From Lactobacillus sp. ESL0785 (lineage in GTDB: Bacteria > Bacillota > Bacilli > Lactobacillales > Lactobacillaceae), in the NCBI RefSeq assembly GCF_029395455.1, contig NZ_CP113916.1, forward strand, positions 558,001 to 622,000: DNA of 64,000 bases, given 5' to 3'. The notes below the pieces were generated by a model. The model had not been told where the DNA came from and did not search any database. It saw nothing but the letters and a program-made list of their open reading frames with translations. The position numbers were made by a program, and so were the translations under genes. Shown here piece by piece: positions 8,357 to 15,576 of this stretch. Position 1 is the stretch's first letter. Every line of letters starts with the position of its first letter.

Positions 8357-9159
8357 GAATAGCGATTGCTCATAATACCAATGATAAAACTTTAAAGGTT
8401 GTGGCTCACCTCAAGACCCTTTTGCAAAAAAAAGATGGTGTTGTCTTTGATGCAAAATACCCGGATGTGGTAATTACAGTTGGCGGGGATGGAACTTTAA
8501 TTAATGCTTTCCATCGCTATGAAAATCAGGTCAGCTCGATTCGTTTTATTGGTATTCATACGGGACATTTGGGCTTTTATACTGATTGGCGCGGGCAGGA
8601 TGTCGGTAAAATGACAGATGCGCTTTTTTTGCGTGAGCCAGAATCTGCTAAATATCCGTTGCTTGAAATTGAACTGGTAACAGAAGCAGGCGAGAAAAAA
8701 CGCTTTTTGGCGTTAAATGAATCCGCAGTTAAGCGGGTATCACATACACTAGAAGCCGATGTCTATATTGATGACCAATTGTTCGAGAACTTCCGCGGGG
8801 ATGGGCTTTGCATTTCAACACCGACAGGCTCAACTGGTTATAACAAGTCACTTGGTGGTGCAGTTATCCATCCGCAGTTAAAGGCTCTGCAGATGGCAGA
8901 GATTGCGTCAATTAATAATCGAGTTTTTCGGACGCTTTCGTCGCCGATTGTAATTGCTCCCGATCAATGGATTACTATTGTACCCAATGCTGACCACTTT
9001 GTAATGACAGTTGACGGTAAGCGAATTGATGTTCGAAATGCGAAAAAAATCAATTATCGAATTTCAAACAAGGTAATTCGTTTTGATCGTTTTGGTCATA
9101 CGCATTTTTGGTCTCGGGTTCAGAGTGCTTTTATTGGTGAGCGTAATGACAAACTTTAA
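8353..9159 (+). CDS. nadK: NAD kinase
   Basis: Phosphorylates NAD to NADP, supplying NADPH-dependent biosynthesis and redox defence. The product is 268 residues. The signature GGDGT is at residues 44-48. The NAD-binding LNESAVKR and the conserved STPTGSTGY and GGAVIHP segments follow. The start overlaps the relQ stop (ATGA), showing translational coupling; the 3' end overlaps the next gene by 14 bases. Confidence 0.98.
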   Translation: MRIAIAHNTNDKTLKVVAHLKTLLQKKDGVVFDAKYPDVVITVGGDGTLINAFHRYENQVSSIRFIGIHTGHLGFYTDWRGQDVGKMTDALFLREPESAKYPLLEIELVTEAGEKKRFLALNESAVKRVSHTLEADVYIDDQLFENFRGDGLCISTPTGSTGYNKSLGGAVIHPQLKALQMAEIASINNRVFRTLSSPIVIAPDQWITIVPNADHFVMTVDGKRIDVRNAKKINYRISNKVIRFDRFGHTHFWSRVQSAFIGERNDKL

Positions 9160-10039
9160 GTTAACTGTCCAAAGTAAAAGTCCACAGCAGTTGGGGGCTT
9201 TTTTAATGAAAAATGGTTTTTCTAAACAAGCCATTAATAATGCTAAAAATCATCAAGGCTTGATTTTAGTTAATCATAGACGTCGTTATACGAGTTATAA
9301 GCTTCACTTAGGTGATGAAATTATTTTTGTCCCGGGATGTGAGCAAGCTAATCCGTGGCTTAAATCATCAGATAAGCCGCTAACAATTGTCAAAGAAGAG
9401 CAAAATTATTTAGTTGTGAATAAACCTGCAGGCGTTTTGTCGATTCCGTCACGTTATGAAGATAATGATGCCTTGGTTAATCGGGTACTGGGTTATTTTA
9501 ATTATCAAAGACAATCTGACCTAAAGCCGCATGTGATTACTCGGCTTGATCGTGATACATCGGGGTTGGTATTAATTGGCAAGAATCCGATTGCCCATGC
9601 ACGTTTTGCTAAGTTAAGTAAGGTTGATTTTGTTAAAAAGTACCACGCGATTGTTCATGGCAATTTTAACCACGGCGAGTTAACAGGGATAATTAAGGCA
9701 CCAATTGGTCAAAAGAATGGCACTGTTGTTCGTCAAATTGATCCTACTGGTCAGACAGCCGCAACTGAATATCATGTTCTTGAGCAAGTCAAAGGTGCAA
9801 GTTTAGTTGAATTACGCTTGTTTACTGGCCGCACGCACCAAATTCGTGTTCATATGCAGTCGTTGGGACATCCTTTATTCGGTGATCCATTGTATGGTGT
9901 TAAAGATGTTTTTTCTAGGCAAGCGTTGAATTGCTACTATTTGGCTTTTCCGGATCCATTTGATTTAGATCAACAAGTAGAAATTAAAATTCCCGAGCCG
10001 CTTGATATGCAACAGTTATGGCAGAATTTACAAGGATAA
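9146..10039 (+). CDS. RluA-family pseudouridine synthase (YjbO-like)
   Basis: Converts uridine to pseudouridine in structured RNA, probably 23S rRNA. The product is 297 residues. A short S4-like N-terminal part precedes the catalytic domain. The signature RLDRDTSGL carries the nucleophilic Asp135, and FTGRTHQIRVHMQSLGHP plus GDPLYG complete the family pattern. The start is ATG 9146 preceded by GGTGAG; the frame is open further upstream, but that part lies inside nadK. Last gene of the relQ-nadK operon, ending at a terminator. The target uridine cannot be told from sequence. Confidence 0.93.
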   Translation: MTNFKLTVQSKSPQQLGAFLMKNGFSKQAINNAKNHQGLILVNHRRRYTSYKLHLGDEIIFVPGCEQANPWLKSSDKPLTIVKEEQNYLVVNKPAGVLSIPSRYEDNDALVNRVLGYFNYQRQSDLKPHVITRLDRDTSGLVLIGKNPIAHARFAKLSKVDFVKKYHAIVHGNFNHGELTGIIKAPIGQKNGTVVRQIDPTGQTAATEYHVLEQVKGASLVELRLFTGRTHQIRVHMQSLGHPLFGDPLYGVKDVFSRQALNCYYLAFPDPFDLDQQVEIKIPEPLDMQQLWQNLQG

Positions 10040-10068
10040 AAGTATGCAAAGCATACTTTTATTTTTTT
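10038..10068 (+). terminator. Rho-independent terminator after the relQ-nadK operon
   Basis: Ten-base stem AAAAGTATGC / GCATACTTTT with an AAA loop, then a T run. It begins inside the stop codon of the pseudouridine synthase gene. Confidence 0.9.
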
Positions 10069-10091
10069 CCTTATAATTTCCTGATAAATAG

Positions 10092-10107
10092 TTGATAAGC
10101 TTATCAA
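10092..10107 (+). promoter_or_regulatory. Perfect 16-base palindrome before the lantibiotic-immunity operon
   Basis: TTGATAAGCTTATCAA is a perfect palindrome 16 bases upstream of the first GTG start, just 5' of the GGGAGG ribosome site. A TATAAT (10072-10077) lies 14 bases before it, so the palindrome would fall in the leader or near the transcription start. It could be the operator of the operon's own response regulator. That role is inferred from position only. Confidence 0.4.
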
Positions 10108-10123
10108 AAAGGGAGGTTAAACA

Positions 10124-10837
10124 GTGAGTGACAATGAATTATTGTTAGCAACAAAAAATTTGACTAAAAAATATGGTCAAACTGCAGTAATTAAAAATCT
10201 ATCGATAACAATTCCTAAAAATACAATTTATGGTCTATTAGGAGCAAATGGTGCGGGAAAATCGACAACACTTAAAATGATTACCGGAATCGTTCGACTA
10301 ACTAGTGGGAGTATTTGGTATAAAGGTAAACCATGGCAAAGACAGGACTTACATGAAATTGGTGCGCTAATTGAAAATCCACCTTTGTATGGCAACTTAA
10401 CTGCATTTGAAAATTTACTGGTTAGGACAACTTCTTTAGGTTTACCAAAAGAGAGAATCAATGAGGTATTGGCAATAGTTGATTTAACGAATACAGGTAA
10501 GAAAAAGGTTAAGCAATTTTCTTTAGGGATGAAGCAACGTTTAGGAATTGCTCTTGCGTTGATTAATAATCCTAGATTACTTATCTTGGATGAACCAACC
10601 AATGGTCTTGATCCTCTGGGAATTGAATTTTTGCGTAAATTAATTTGTTCTCTTCCTAAAAAGGGAGTTACGGTTATTTTTTCAAGTCATATTTTAGCTG
10701 AGGTTGAGAATGTAGCCGATGAAATTGGGATTATTGCTGCTGGTAAGTTAGGTTACCAAGGCAAAATACCAGATAATACTGAGAAACTAGAGAAATTGTT
10801 TATGACAGTAGTAAGAAAAGAGCGGGTTAATGAATAA
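10124..10837 (+). CDS. Lantibiotic-protection type ABC transporter, ATP-binding subunit (LanF/BcrA-like)
   Basis: ATPase of an exporter that removes cationic or lipid II-binding peptides from the membrane. Length is 237 residues. Walker A GANGAGKST carries Lys46, the signature is FSLGMKQRLG, and Walker B is LLILDEPTNGLDP. The position normally holding the Q-loop glutamine reads ALIENPP with Glu84. This E-loop is typical of LanF proteins and separates them from ordinary importers and exporters. The start is GTG 10124, eight bases after GGGAGG. It overlaps the first permease gene by eight bases. No lantibiotic structural or modification gene is nearby, so this is probably a resistance rather than self-immunity module. 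Confidence 0.9.
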   Translation: MSDNELLLATKNLTKKYGQTAVIKNLSITIPKNTIYGLLGANGAGKSTTLKMITGIVRLTSGSIWYKGKPWQRQDLHEIGALIENPPLYGNLTAFENLLVRTTSLGLPKERINEVLAIVDLTNTGKKKVKQFSLGMKQRLGIALALINNPRLLILDEPTNGLDPLGIEFLRKLICSLPKKGVTVIFSSHILAEVENVADEIGIIAAGKLGYQGKIPDNTEKLEKLFMTVVRKERVNE

Positions 10838-11567
10838 AATCCGAAATTTAATTAAGGCAGAAATTATTAAAAATCGTCATACTTTTATCGCACTCAGTCT
10901 ATGGCTGTTACCTTTAATAACAACAATTTTAGCAACCTTTTTATTGGCAGGAAAACAATTACAGCAGGCTGTCTTTAATTGGTGGTATATGGTTATGTTG
11001 CCTGCAGAAGTTGCCTTAATTAGTGTTTATTTGCTCGAAAGCGATGAACAACAGAATTATTTTAATCTTAAGCTGACACCAATTCCTACCCTTAAAATTT
11101 GTCTTGCCAAAATTTTAACGGGTTGCTGCTATTTGTTATTTACTAATTTAATTATGATGCTTTTGGTTTTATTAGTGGGAAGGCTGTTTGGTAAGCAGTT
11201 AATGTTTGGCCAGGTCTTTCTGGCAACTATTTTATTGACGGTAAGCTTTGCCTGGCAAATTCCACTTGGTATGTTGTTAGAACTTAAATTACCAGCAGTT
11301 TTTACTTTAATTGTTATGGTTACTGTAAATGTATTTTTTGCTAGCCAAACTTTTGCTGGCAATAAGATATTGTGGCTAATTCCTTTTGCAATTCCTGCTA
11401 GACTAATGGCGGCTATCTTGGGTGTGAATCCTAATGGTGTTGTGTTAGCCAAAAATAGTTTTTTACATACAAAGAATGTTATTTTACCAGGTGTTTTACT
11501 TACTATTACACTATTTGGAATTTGCGTACTTGTACTTAATTATTACTTTAAAGAAGATAGGTTATGA
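10830..11567 (+). CDS. Lantibiotic-immunity ABC transporter permease, MutE/EpiE-like
   Basis: Membrane subunit of the LanFEG-type exporter. It is 245 residues and strongly hydrophobic, with about six membrane segments. A first helix at about residues 22-40 follows the basic start IRNLIKAEIIKNRHTF, a typical opening for this permease family. The last helix is close to the C-terminus. It overlaps the ATPase gene by eight bases and the second permease by four, so the three subunits should be made together. The E-versus-G assignment rests on gene order and the general pattern. Confidence 0.8.
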   Translation: MNKIRNLIKAEIIKNRHTFIALSLWLLPLITTILATFLLAGKQLQQAVFNWWYMVMLPAEVALISVYLLESDEQQNYFNLKLTPIPTLKICLAKILTGCCYLLFTNLIMMLLVLLVGRLFGKQLMFGQVFLATILLTVSFAWQIPLGMLLELKLPAVFTLIVMVTVNVFFASQTFAGNKILWLIPFAIPARLMAAILGVNPNGVVLAKNSFLHTKNVILPGVLLTITLFGICVLVLNYYFKEDRL

Positions 11568-12310
11568 AGTTACTAAATTTAATCCAAGCTGAGTTTTTTA
11601 AATTACGGCATACAAATTATTTTCTAATTCATATGGCCCTTCCTTTATTAGGGGGAACATTATGTGCTGGTTACTTTTTGATGACTAATTATCAATTTAC
11701 TAGCTTTTTAATTGATTATTTCTTAGTAATTGCGCTTTGTTATCCATTTGCTTGTAGTTACGCTTGTAACAGTATTTTTGCGCAAGAAATAAGTAGTGAT
11801 TGTTTTAATCTCTTAAGTGTAACGAGTCGTTGGCAAATTCTGCTAGTTAAATTATTTTATCTATTAATTGGTAGCTTAGTTTCTTGCTTGATGGCAATCT
11901 TTACATTTATTTGTTTGCTTAAAATAATGCGCGTTAAAATACTAATTAATGTAAGTTATTTGTTAGGAATGTGTTTGTTACTTTGGGGCAGTAACTGCTT
12001 AGCATATCTTGTTCATAGCTTTTTGGAATTAAAGTTTGGTCATAATGTTAGCTTAGTTTGTGCTGCTCTTGAATTTTTATTAGCAGCCCTGTTACTAACA
12101 GATTTAGGTAATTTGCTTTGGCCATTTTTTCCTAGTAGTTGGGGTGAACACCTCGTGCGAATTTATACAATGGCATTCTTTAATTTAAAAGTCGTCTCAT
12201 TTATTCCAATACATTTTGCTTTATCAATAATTATTAGTTTGACATTAGCAATGTTAATTTTTTCTTTTTGTTGGTTCAATCAGTGGGAAGGACGCAGGAA
12301 TGAAGGTTGA
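11564..12310 (+). CDS. Lantibiotic-immunity ABC transporter permease, MutG-like
   Basis: Second membrane subunit of the exporter, 248 residues. It has the same layout as the preceding permease: the basic opening LIQAEFFKLRHTNYF, then about six hydrophobic helices. The two permeases are diverged paralogues expected to pair over two ATPase subunits. The ATGA overlap with the upstream permease and tight spacing to the response regulator gene place it in one five-gene transcription unit. Substrate is unknown; nisin-like or bacitracin-like peptides are the family precedent. Confidence 0.8.
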   Translation: MKLLNLIQAEFFKLRHTNYFLIHMALPLLGGTLCAGYFLMTNYQFTSFLIDYFLVIALCYPFACSYACNSIFAQEISSDCFNLLSVTSRWQILLVKLFYLLIGSLVSCLMAIFTFICLLKIMRVKILINVSYLLGMCLLLWGSNCLAYLVHSFLELKFGHNVSLVCAALEFLLAALLLTDLGNLLWPFFPSSWGEHLVRIYTMAFFNLKVVSFIPIHFALSIIISLTLAMLIFSFCWFNQWEGRRNEG

Positions 12311-12333
12311 TGATTTATCGAGAGGAGAAGATT

Positions 12334-13017
12334 ATGTCTAAAATTCTTGCCATTGATGACGATCAAGATTTGCTAGTATTGGTTAAAAGAGCATTAACTC
12401 GTGAAGGCTACATTGTTGATACTAGGTGTTCAACAAAAGAATTAACTGCTGAAAGTTGTCGCTTTTATCAATTGTTGCTAGTTGATGTAATGATGCCTGA
12501 TGAAGATGGATTTGATTTTTGTCAGCGAATTAGGCCAGTATATGATGGCCCAATTATTTTTTTAACGGCTAAAACTGATGATACTGCATTGGTGCGTGGA
12601 TTAGGACTAGGCGGTGATGATTATATTAAAAAGCCGTTTAGCTTGGCTGAATTACGTGCACGAGTTAATGCTCATTTGCGTCGTGAGCAGCGGCAGCCAC
12701 TTCATGCGTACGAACGCTCAGGTGTACTCTTTAATTTATCAGAGAGAAAAGCCTATGTTCATGGGAAAACTGTTCCTTTTACCAAAGGTGAGTTTCAGTT
12801 GGCAGCTCAGCTAGCAGAGCATCCAGGGCAGGTTTATACCAAGGAACAATTGTATGAAACAGTTTTTGGTTTTAATACTGCTCATGACAATGCCGCAATT
12901 GCTGAGCATATCAAGAATATTCGTGCTAAATTAAAAATATTTTCGTTAACACCAATTGTGACTGTCTGGGGAGTGGGTTATAAATGGCAAGAAGAAGGGG
13001 TATTTCCTACTTACTAA
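12334..13017 (+). CDS. OmpR-family response regulator of the peptide-resistance operon
   Basis: DNA-binding response regulator, 227 residues. The receiver domain (about 1-115) has the acidic pocket IDDD, the phospho-acceptor Asp51 in LVDVMMPDEDG, the switch Thr in FLTAKT and Lys in IKKPFS. A winged-helix domain (about 130-222) ends with GVGYKW. The start is ATG 12334 after GAGGAGAAG; an in-frame ATG 27 bases upstream lacks a ribosome site. The gene overlaps the kinase gene by 34 bases. It probably activates the upstream ABC genes when the kinase senses a peptide, as in NisRK/CprRK-type systems; the palindrome at 10092 is a candidate target. Confidence 0.93.
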   Translation: MSKILAIDDDQDLLVLVKRALTREGYIVDTRCSTKELTAESCRFYQLLLVDVMMPDEDGFDFCQRIRPVYDGPIIFLTAKTDDTALVRGLGLGGDDYIKKPFSLAELRARVNAHLRREQRQPLHAYERSGVLFNLSERKAYVHGKTVPFTKGEFQLAAQLAEHPGQVYTKEQLYETVFGFNTAHDNAAIAEHIKNIRAKLKIFSLTPIVTVWGVGYKWQEEGVFPTY

Positions 13018-14342
13018 TTAAATTTTTACTGATTAATGGTGGAATAATTATTTTTTTGACTTGTATCTGGTTTTTTAGTGCCCAGTATTTGTCGAATAGT
13101 GGTGTTGTCCATCCAGCTAATTATGATGAACAGAAAGTTCAACAGTTTGTTAAAAAACAACGTCATAAGCGTGTGTTTAATGCTGATGCAGTACCTGATA
13201 ATGTAAGTTATGCTTTATTTAATACTCAGTATCACATCTTGAAGACTAATGCTACTCAAACTGACAGGCAAAAAATGAGTCAGTATTTGCATTATCCTGA
13301 CCAGACTGTTTATGATTACCAACTTGTACGTTATCCGGATAAATCAGTTGTGGTCTTGCATTATTACTATTTAATTCGATATATTAATCCAGTTTTGCAG
13401 AAAATTTTGCCTCCATATGAATATTTTTCTTTAGGGATATTGTTATTCTTAATTTTGTTTTGCCTGGTTGTGACGACAATTTTATTAAGAAATAAGATTG
13501 TTAGGTCAGTCAATTTATTTCATCAAGTTGGTGAAAACATTGCTCAACAGAACTTAGATTTTAAAATACCACAATCCAATATTAGAGAATTTGAGCATGC
13601 TTTGAATGCAATGGCAAAAATGCGATCAGCTTTAAAAAAGTCTTTGACGAGCAAATGGGCACAGGAACAAAGCCAGCAGCAGGAAATCTCTGCTCTTAGT
13701 CATGACCTGAAAACCCCGCTCACTATTATTCACGGTAATAGTGAGTTGTTACTCGAAGATAATAATTTGACTCAGCAGCAGCGAAAAGATTTACAAAGTA
13801 TTATGCGTAATACTTTGCAGGCTAATGAATATTTAAATTCGTTAAGAGCGGCAACTAATGGCAATGTTGAACAGGCAGAAAATGTTAATCTTAATACTTT
13901 GCAAAGTGTAATTCTTCGGCATGCCGAAGAATTAGTTCATACTAAAAAAATTAAGTTAATAGTAAGAGGCACCATGTCAGGTTATGCTTATTTACAAAAA
14001 AATCATGTCATTAGAGCAATAATTAATGTTATTGAAAATGCAGTTACCTTTACGCCTGCAGACAGGGAAATTAAGTTAACTTTTAAAAATCAACCAGGGC
14101 AAGTACAAATTAGTATTTATGACCAAGGTCCAGGCTTTTCTAAAAGTGCCTTGTTGAATGCAACTAGACGTTTTTGGAAAGAAGACCAAGCACGCAAGAT
14201 TAATGGGCATAGTGGCCTAGGGCTATGGTTTGCCAATGATGTTGTTAGTAAAAATAAGGGACAACTAATTATCAAAAATGGTTCTAGTGGTGGCATTGTT
14301 TTGATAGATTTAGCAAAAGTTGTCAATAAACGTGAAAACTAA
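12984..14342 (+). CDS. Sensor histidine kinase of the peptide-resistance operon
   Basis: Membrane sensor kinase, 452 residues. A first membrane helix (about 10-30) and a second (about 148-170) bracket an extracellular loop of roughly 115 residues, likely the sensing part. A HAMP-like region follows. The H-box SALSHDLKTPLT has the phosphorylated His240. The ATPase domain shows the N-box IENAVTFTP, DQGPGFS and GHSGLGLWFAND. A large extracellular loop matches NisK/CprK-type peptide sensors rather than the short-loop BceS type, which fits the LanFEG-like transporter. The gene starts inside the response regulator gene and ends at a terminator. Confidence 0.92.
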   Translation: MARRRGISYLLIKFLLINGGIIIFLTCIWFFSAQYLSNSGVVHPANYDEQKVQQFVKKQRHKRVFNADAVPDNVSYALFNTQYHILKTNATQTDRQKMSQYLHYPDQTVYDYQLVRYPDKSVVVLHYYYLIRYINPVLQKILPPYEYFSLGILLFLILFCLVVTTILLRNKIVRSVNLFHQVGENIAQQNLDFKIPQSNIREFEHALNAMAKMRSALKKSLTSKWAQEQSQQQEISALSHDLKTPLTIIHGNSELLLEDNNLTQQQRKDLQSIMRNTLQANEYLNSLRAATNGNVEQAENVNLNTLQSVILRHAEELVHTKKIKLIVRGTMSGYAYLQKNHVIRAIINVIENAVTFTPADREIKLTFKNQPGQVQISIYDQGPGFSKSALLNATRRFWKEDQARKINGHSGLGLWFANDVVSKNKGQLIIKNGSSGGIVLIDLAKVVNKREN

Positions 14343-14376
14343 AAGGAGCCCATTCTTAGTGAATGAACTCCTTTTT
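14341..14376 (+). terminator. Terminator after the sensor kinase
   Basis: Stem AAAAGGAG plus CATTC pairing with GAATG plus CTCCTTTTT, with small internal asymmetry. It lies between the convergent kinase and lactonase genes and could act in both directions. Confidence 0.75.
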
Positions 14377-14392
14377 GTCAGGTTAAAATTAA

Positions 14393-15418
14393 TTATTCAA
14401 ATAAAACACAAGTACCTTCTGGAACAGCAATATTTTTTTGGATAGGTGTCAGGCAGCCATTATCTGCATTGCGAGTGTAAAGCGTAGCGTTGTCAGTATT
14501 TTGGTTAGCGACTACCACGTATTGTTCATTTTCGTCCCAATTAAAGTCGCGGGGAAATTCACCAAAAGTGGCAATGTGCTGTACTAATTGCAAAGTATGA
14601 TCAGCTTTAATGGCAAAGACAGCAAGCGAATTGTGACCGCGGTTAGAAACGTAAATGAATTTGCCATCCTGACTAATCCGAATAGCCGCAGCACCGTTGT
14701 GATCAGTGAAACCAGCAGGAATAGTTGAGTAAGTGGCGATATTTTCAAAAGTCCAATTTTGTTCATTAAACTGGACGACATTAATCTTGCTAGACAATTC
14801 ACCAGCAACGTAAAAGTACTTGCCGTCCTGACTAAAGACAATGTGACGACTGCCAAAGCCGGGATCATTATGGTAGCTGGCTAAGTGGGTTAATTTTTGC
14901 TCCTTAAAGCTATAAAAATCAATGCGGTCATTGCCTAAGTCACAACTAACTAAGTTACCTTGAGGTGTTTCATCAAAAAAGTGTGGGTGCGGGCCGTCAA
15001 CTTGTTCAGGTCGTGGTCCTAAGGTATCAGCGGTGTGGGTAACTGAATCTAGTAAAGTCAATTTGCCTTGAGAGGTATACGAAAGGACAGCTAAGACAGC
15101 AGTGTGATAGTTGGCGGTGTAGATTAATTGCTTTTCTTTGTTAATGCCGACATAGGCGGGTGAAGAACCGGGGGTTAAGTAAGAATCAGTTTCCTGATAA
15201 GTTCCATCAATTAGTTTAAAGGCACTGATACCACCTTTTTCACCAGCATTGTTAATTGTAAAAATTAAGTCATGATCTTGAACAAAGTAGGTTGGTCCAC
15301 CAACTTTAATTATTTCTTTTGCAGAACCAATTTGGGGCTGTGAACCCGTGTTAGAGAGGACCAATTCATAAATGCCAGTGGCACTTTTTTTGGTGTAACC
15401 TCCAATTAATAACTTCAT
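14393..15418 (-). CDS. Lactonase family protein, 6-phosphogluconolactonase-like
   Basis: Seven-bladed beta-propeller of the YkgB/Pgl lactonase family, which hydrolyses 6-phosphogluconolactone in the pentose phosphate route. The product is 341 residues. Family segments include LLIGGYTKKSATGIY at the N-terminus, GPHPHFF, GFGSRHIVFS, DHNGAAAIRIS and ISQDGKFIYVSNRGHNSLAVF near the C-terminal blades. The start is ATG 15418 behind GGAGGCTC; the frame is open 13 codons upstream without a better ribosome site. It is divergent from the P-type ATPase gene. Substrate is assigned from the family only. Confidence 0.9.
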   Translation of the reverse strand: MKLLIGGYTKKSATGIYELVLSNTGSQPQIGSAKEIIKVGGPTYFVQDHDLIFTINNAGEKGGISAFKLIDGTYQETDSYLTPGSSPAYVGINKEKQLIYTANYHTAVLAVLSYTSQGKLTLLDSVTHTADTLGPRPEQVDGPHPHFFDETPQGNLVSCDLGNDRIDFYSFKEQKLTHLASYHNDPGFGSRHIVFSQDGKYFYVAGELSSKINVVQFNEQNWTFENIATYSTIPAGFTDHNGAAAIRISQDGKFIYVSNRGHNSLAVFAIKADHTLQLVQHIATFGEFPRDFNWDENEQYVVVANQNTDNATLYTRNADNGCLTPIQKNIAVPEGTCVLFE

Positions 15419-15576
15419 ATTTGAGCCTCCATTTAAAATTTGTAATATAATTGGCATAATTAGTATAGCACGACATATCTTTAAAATTTAAGTAGTTAAT
15501 ATACCTAAAAAAGTGTTAAAGTAAGTTGTCGACTTTAGCAAAAGTGAAAATTTTTAGTTAAGAAGGTAACACTAAA

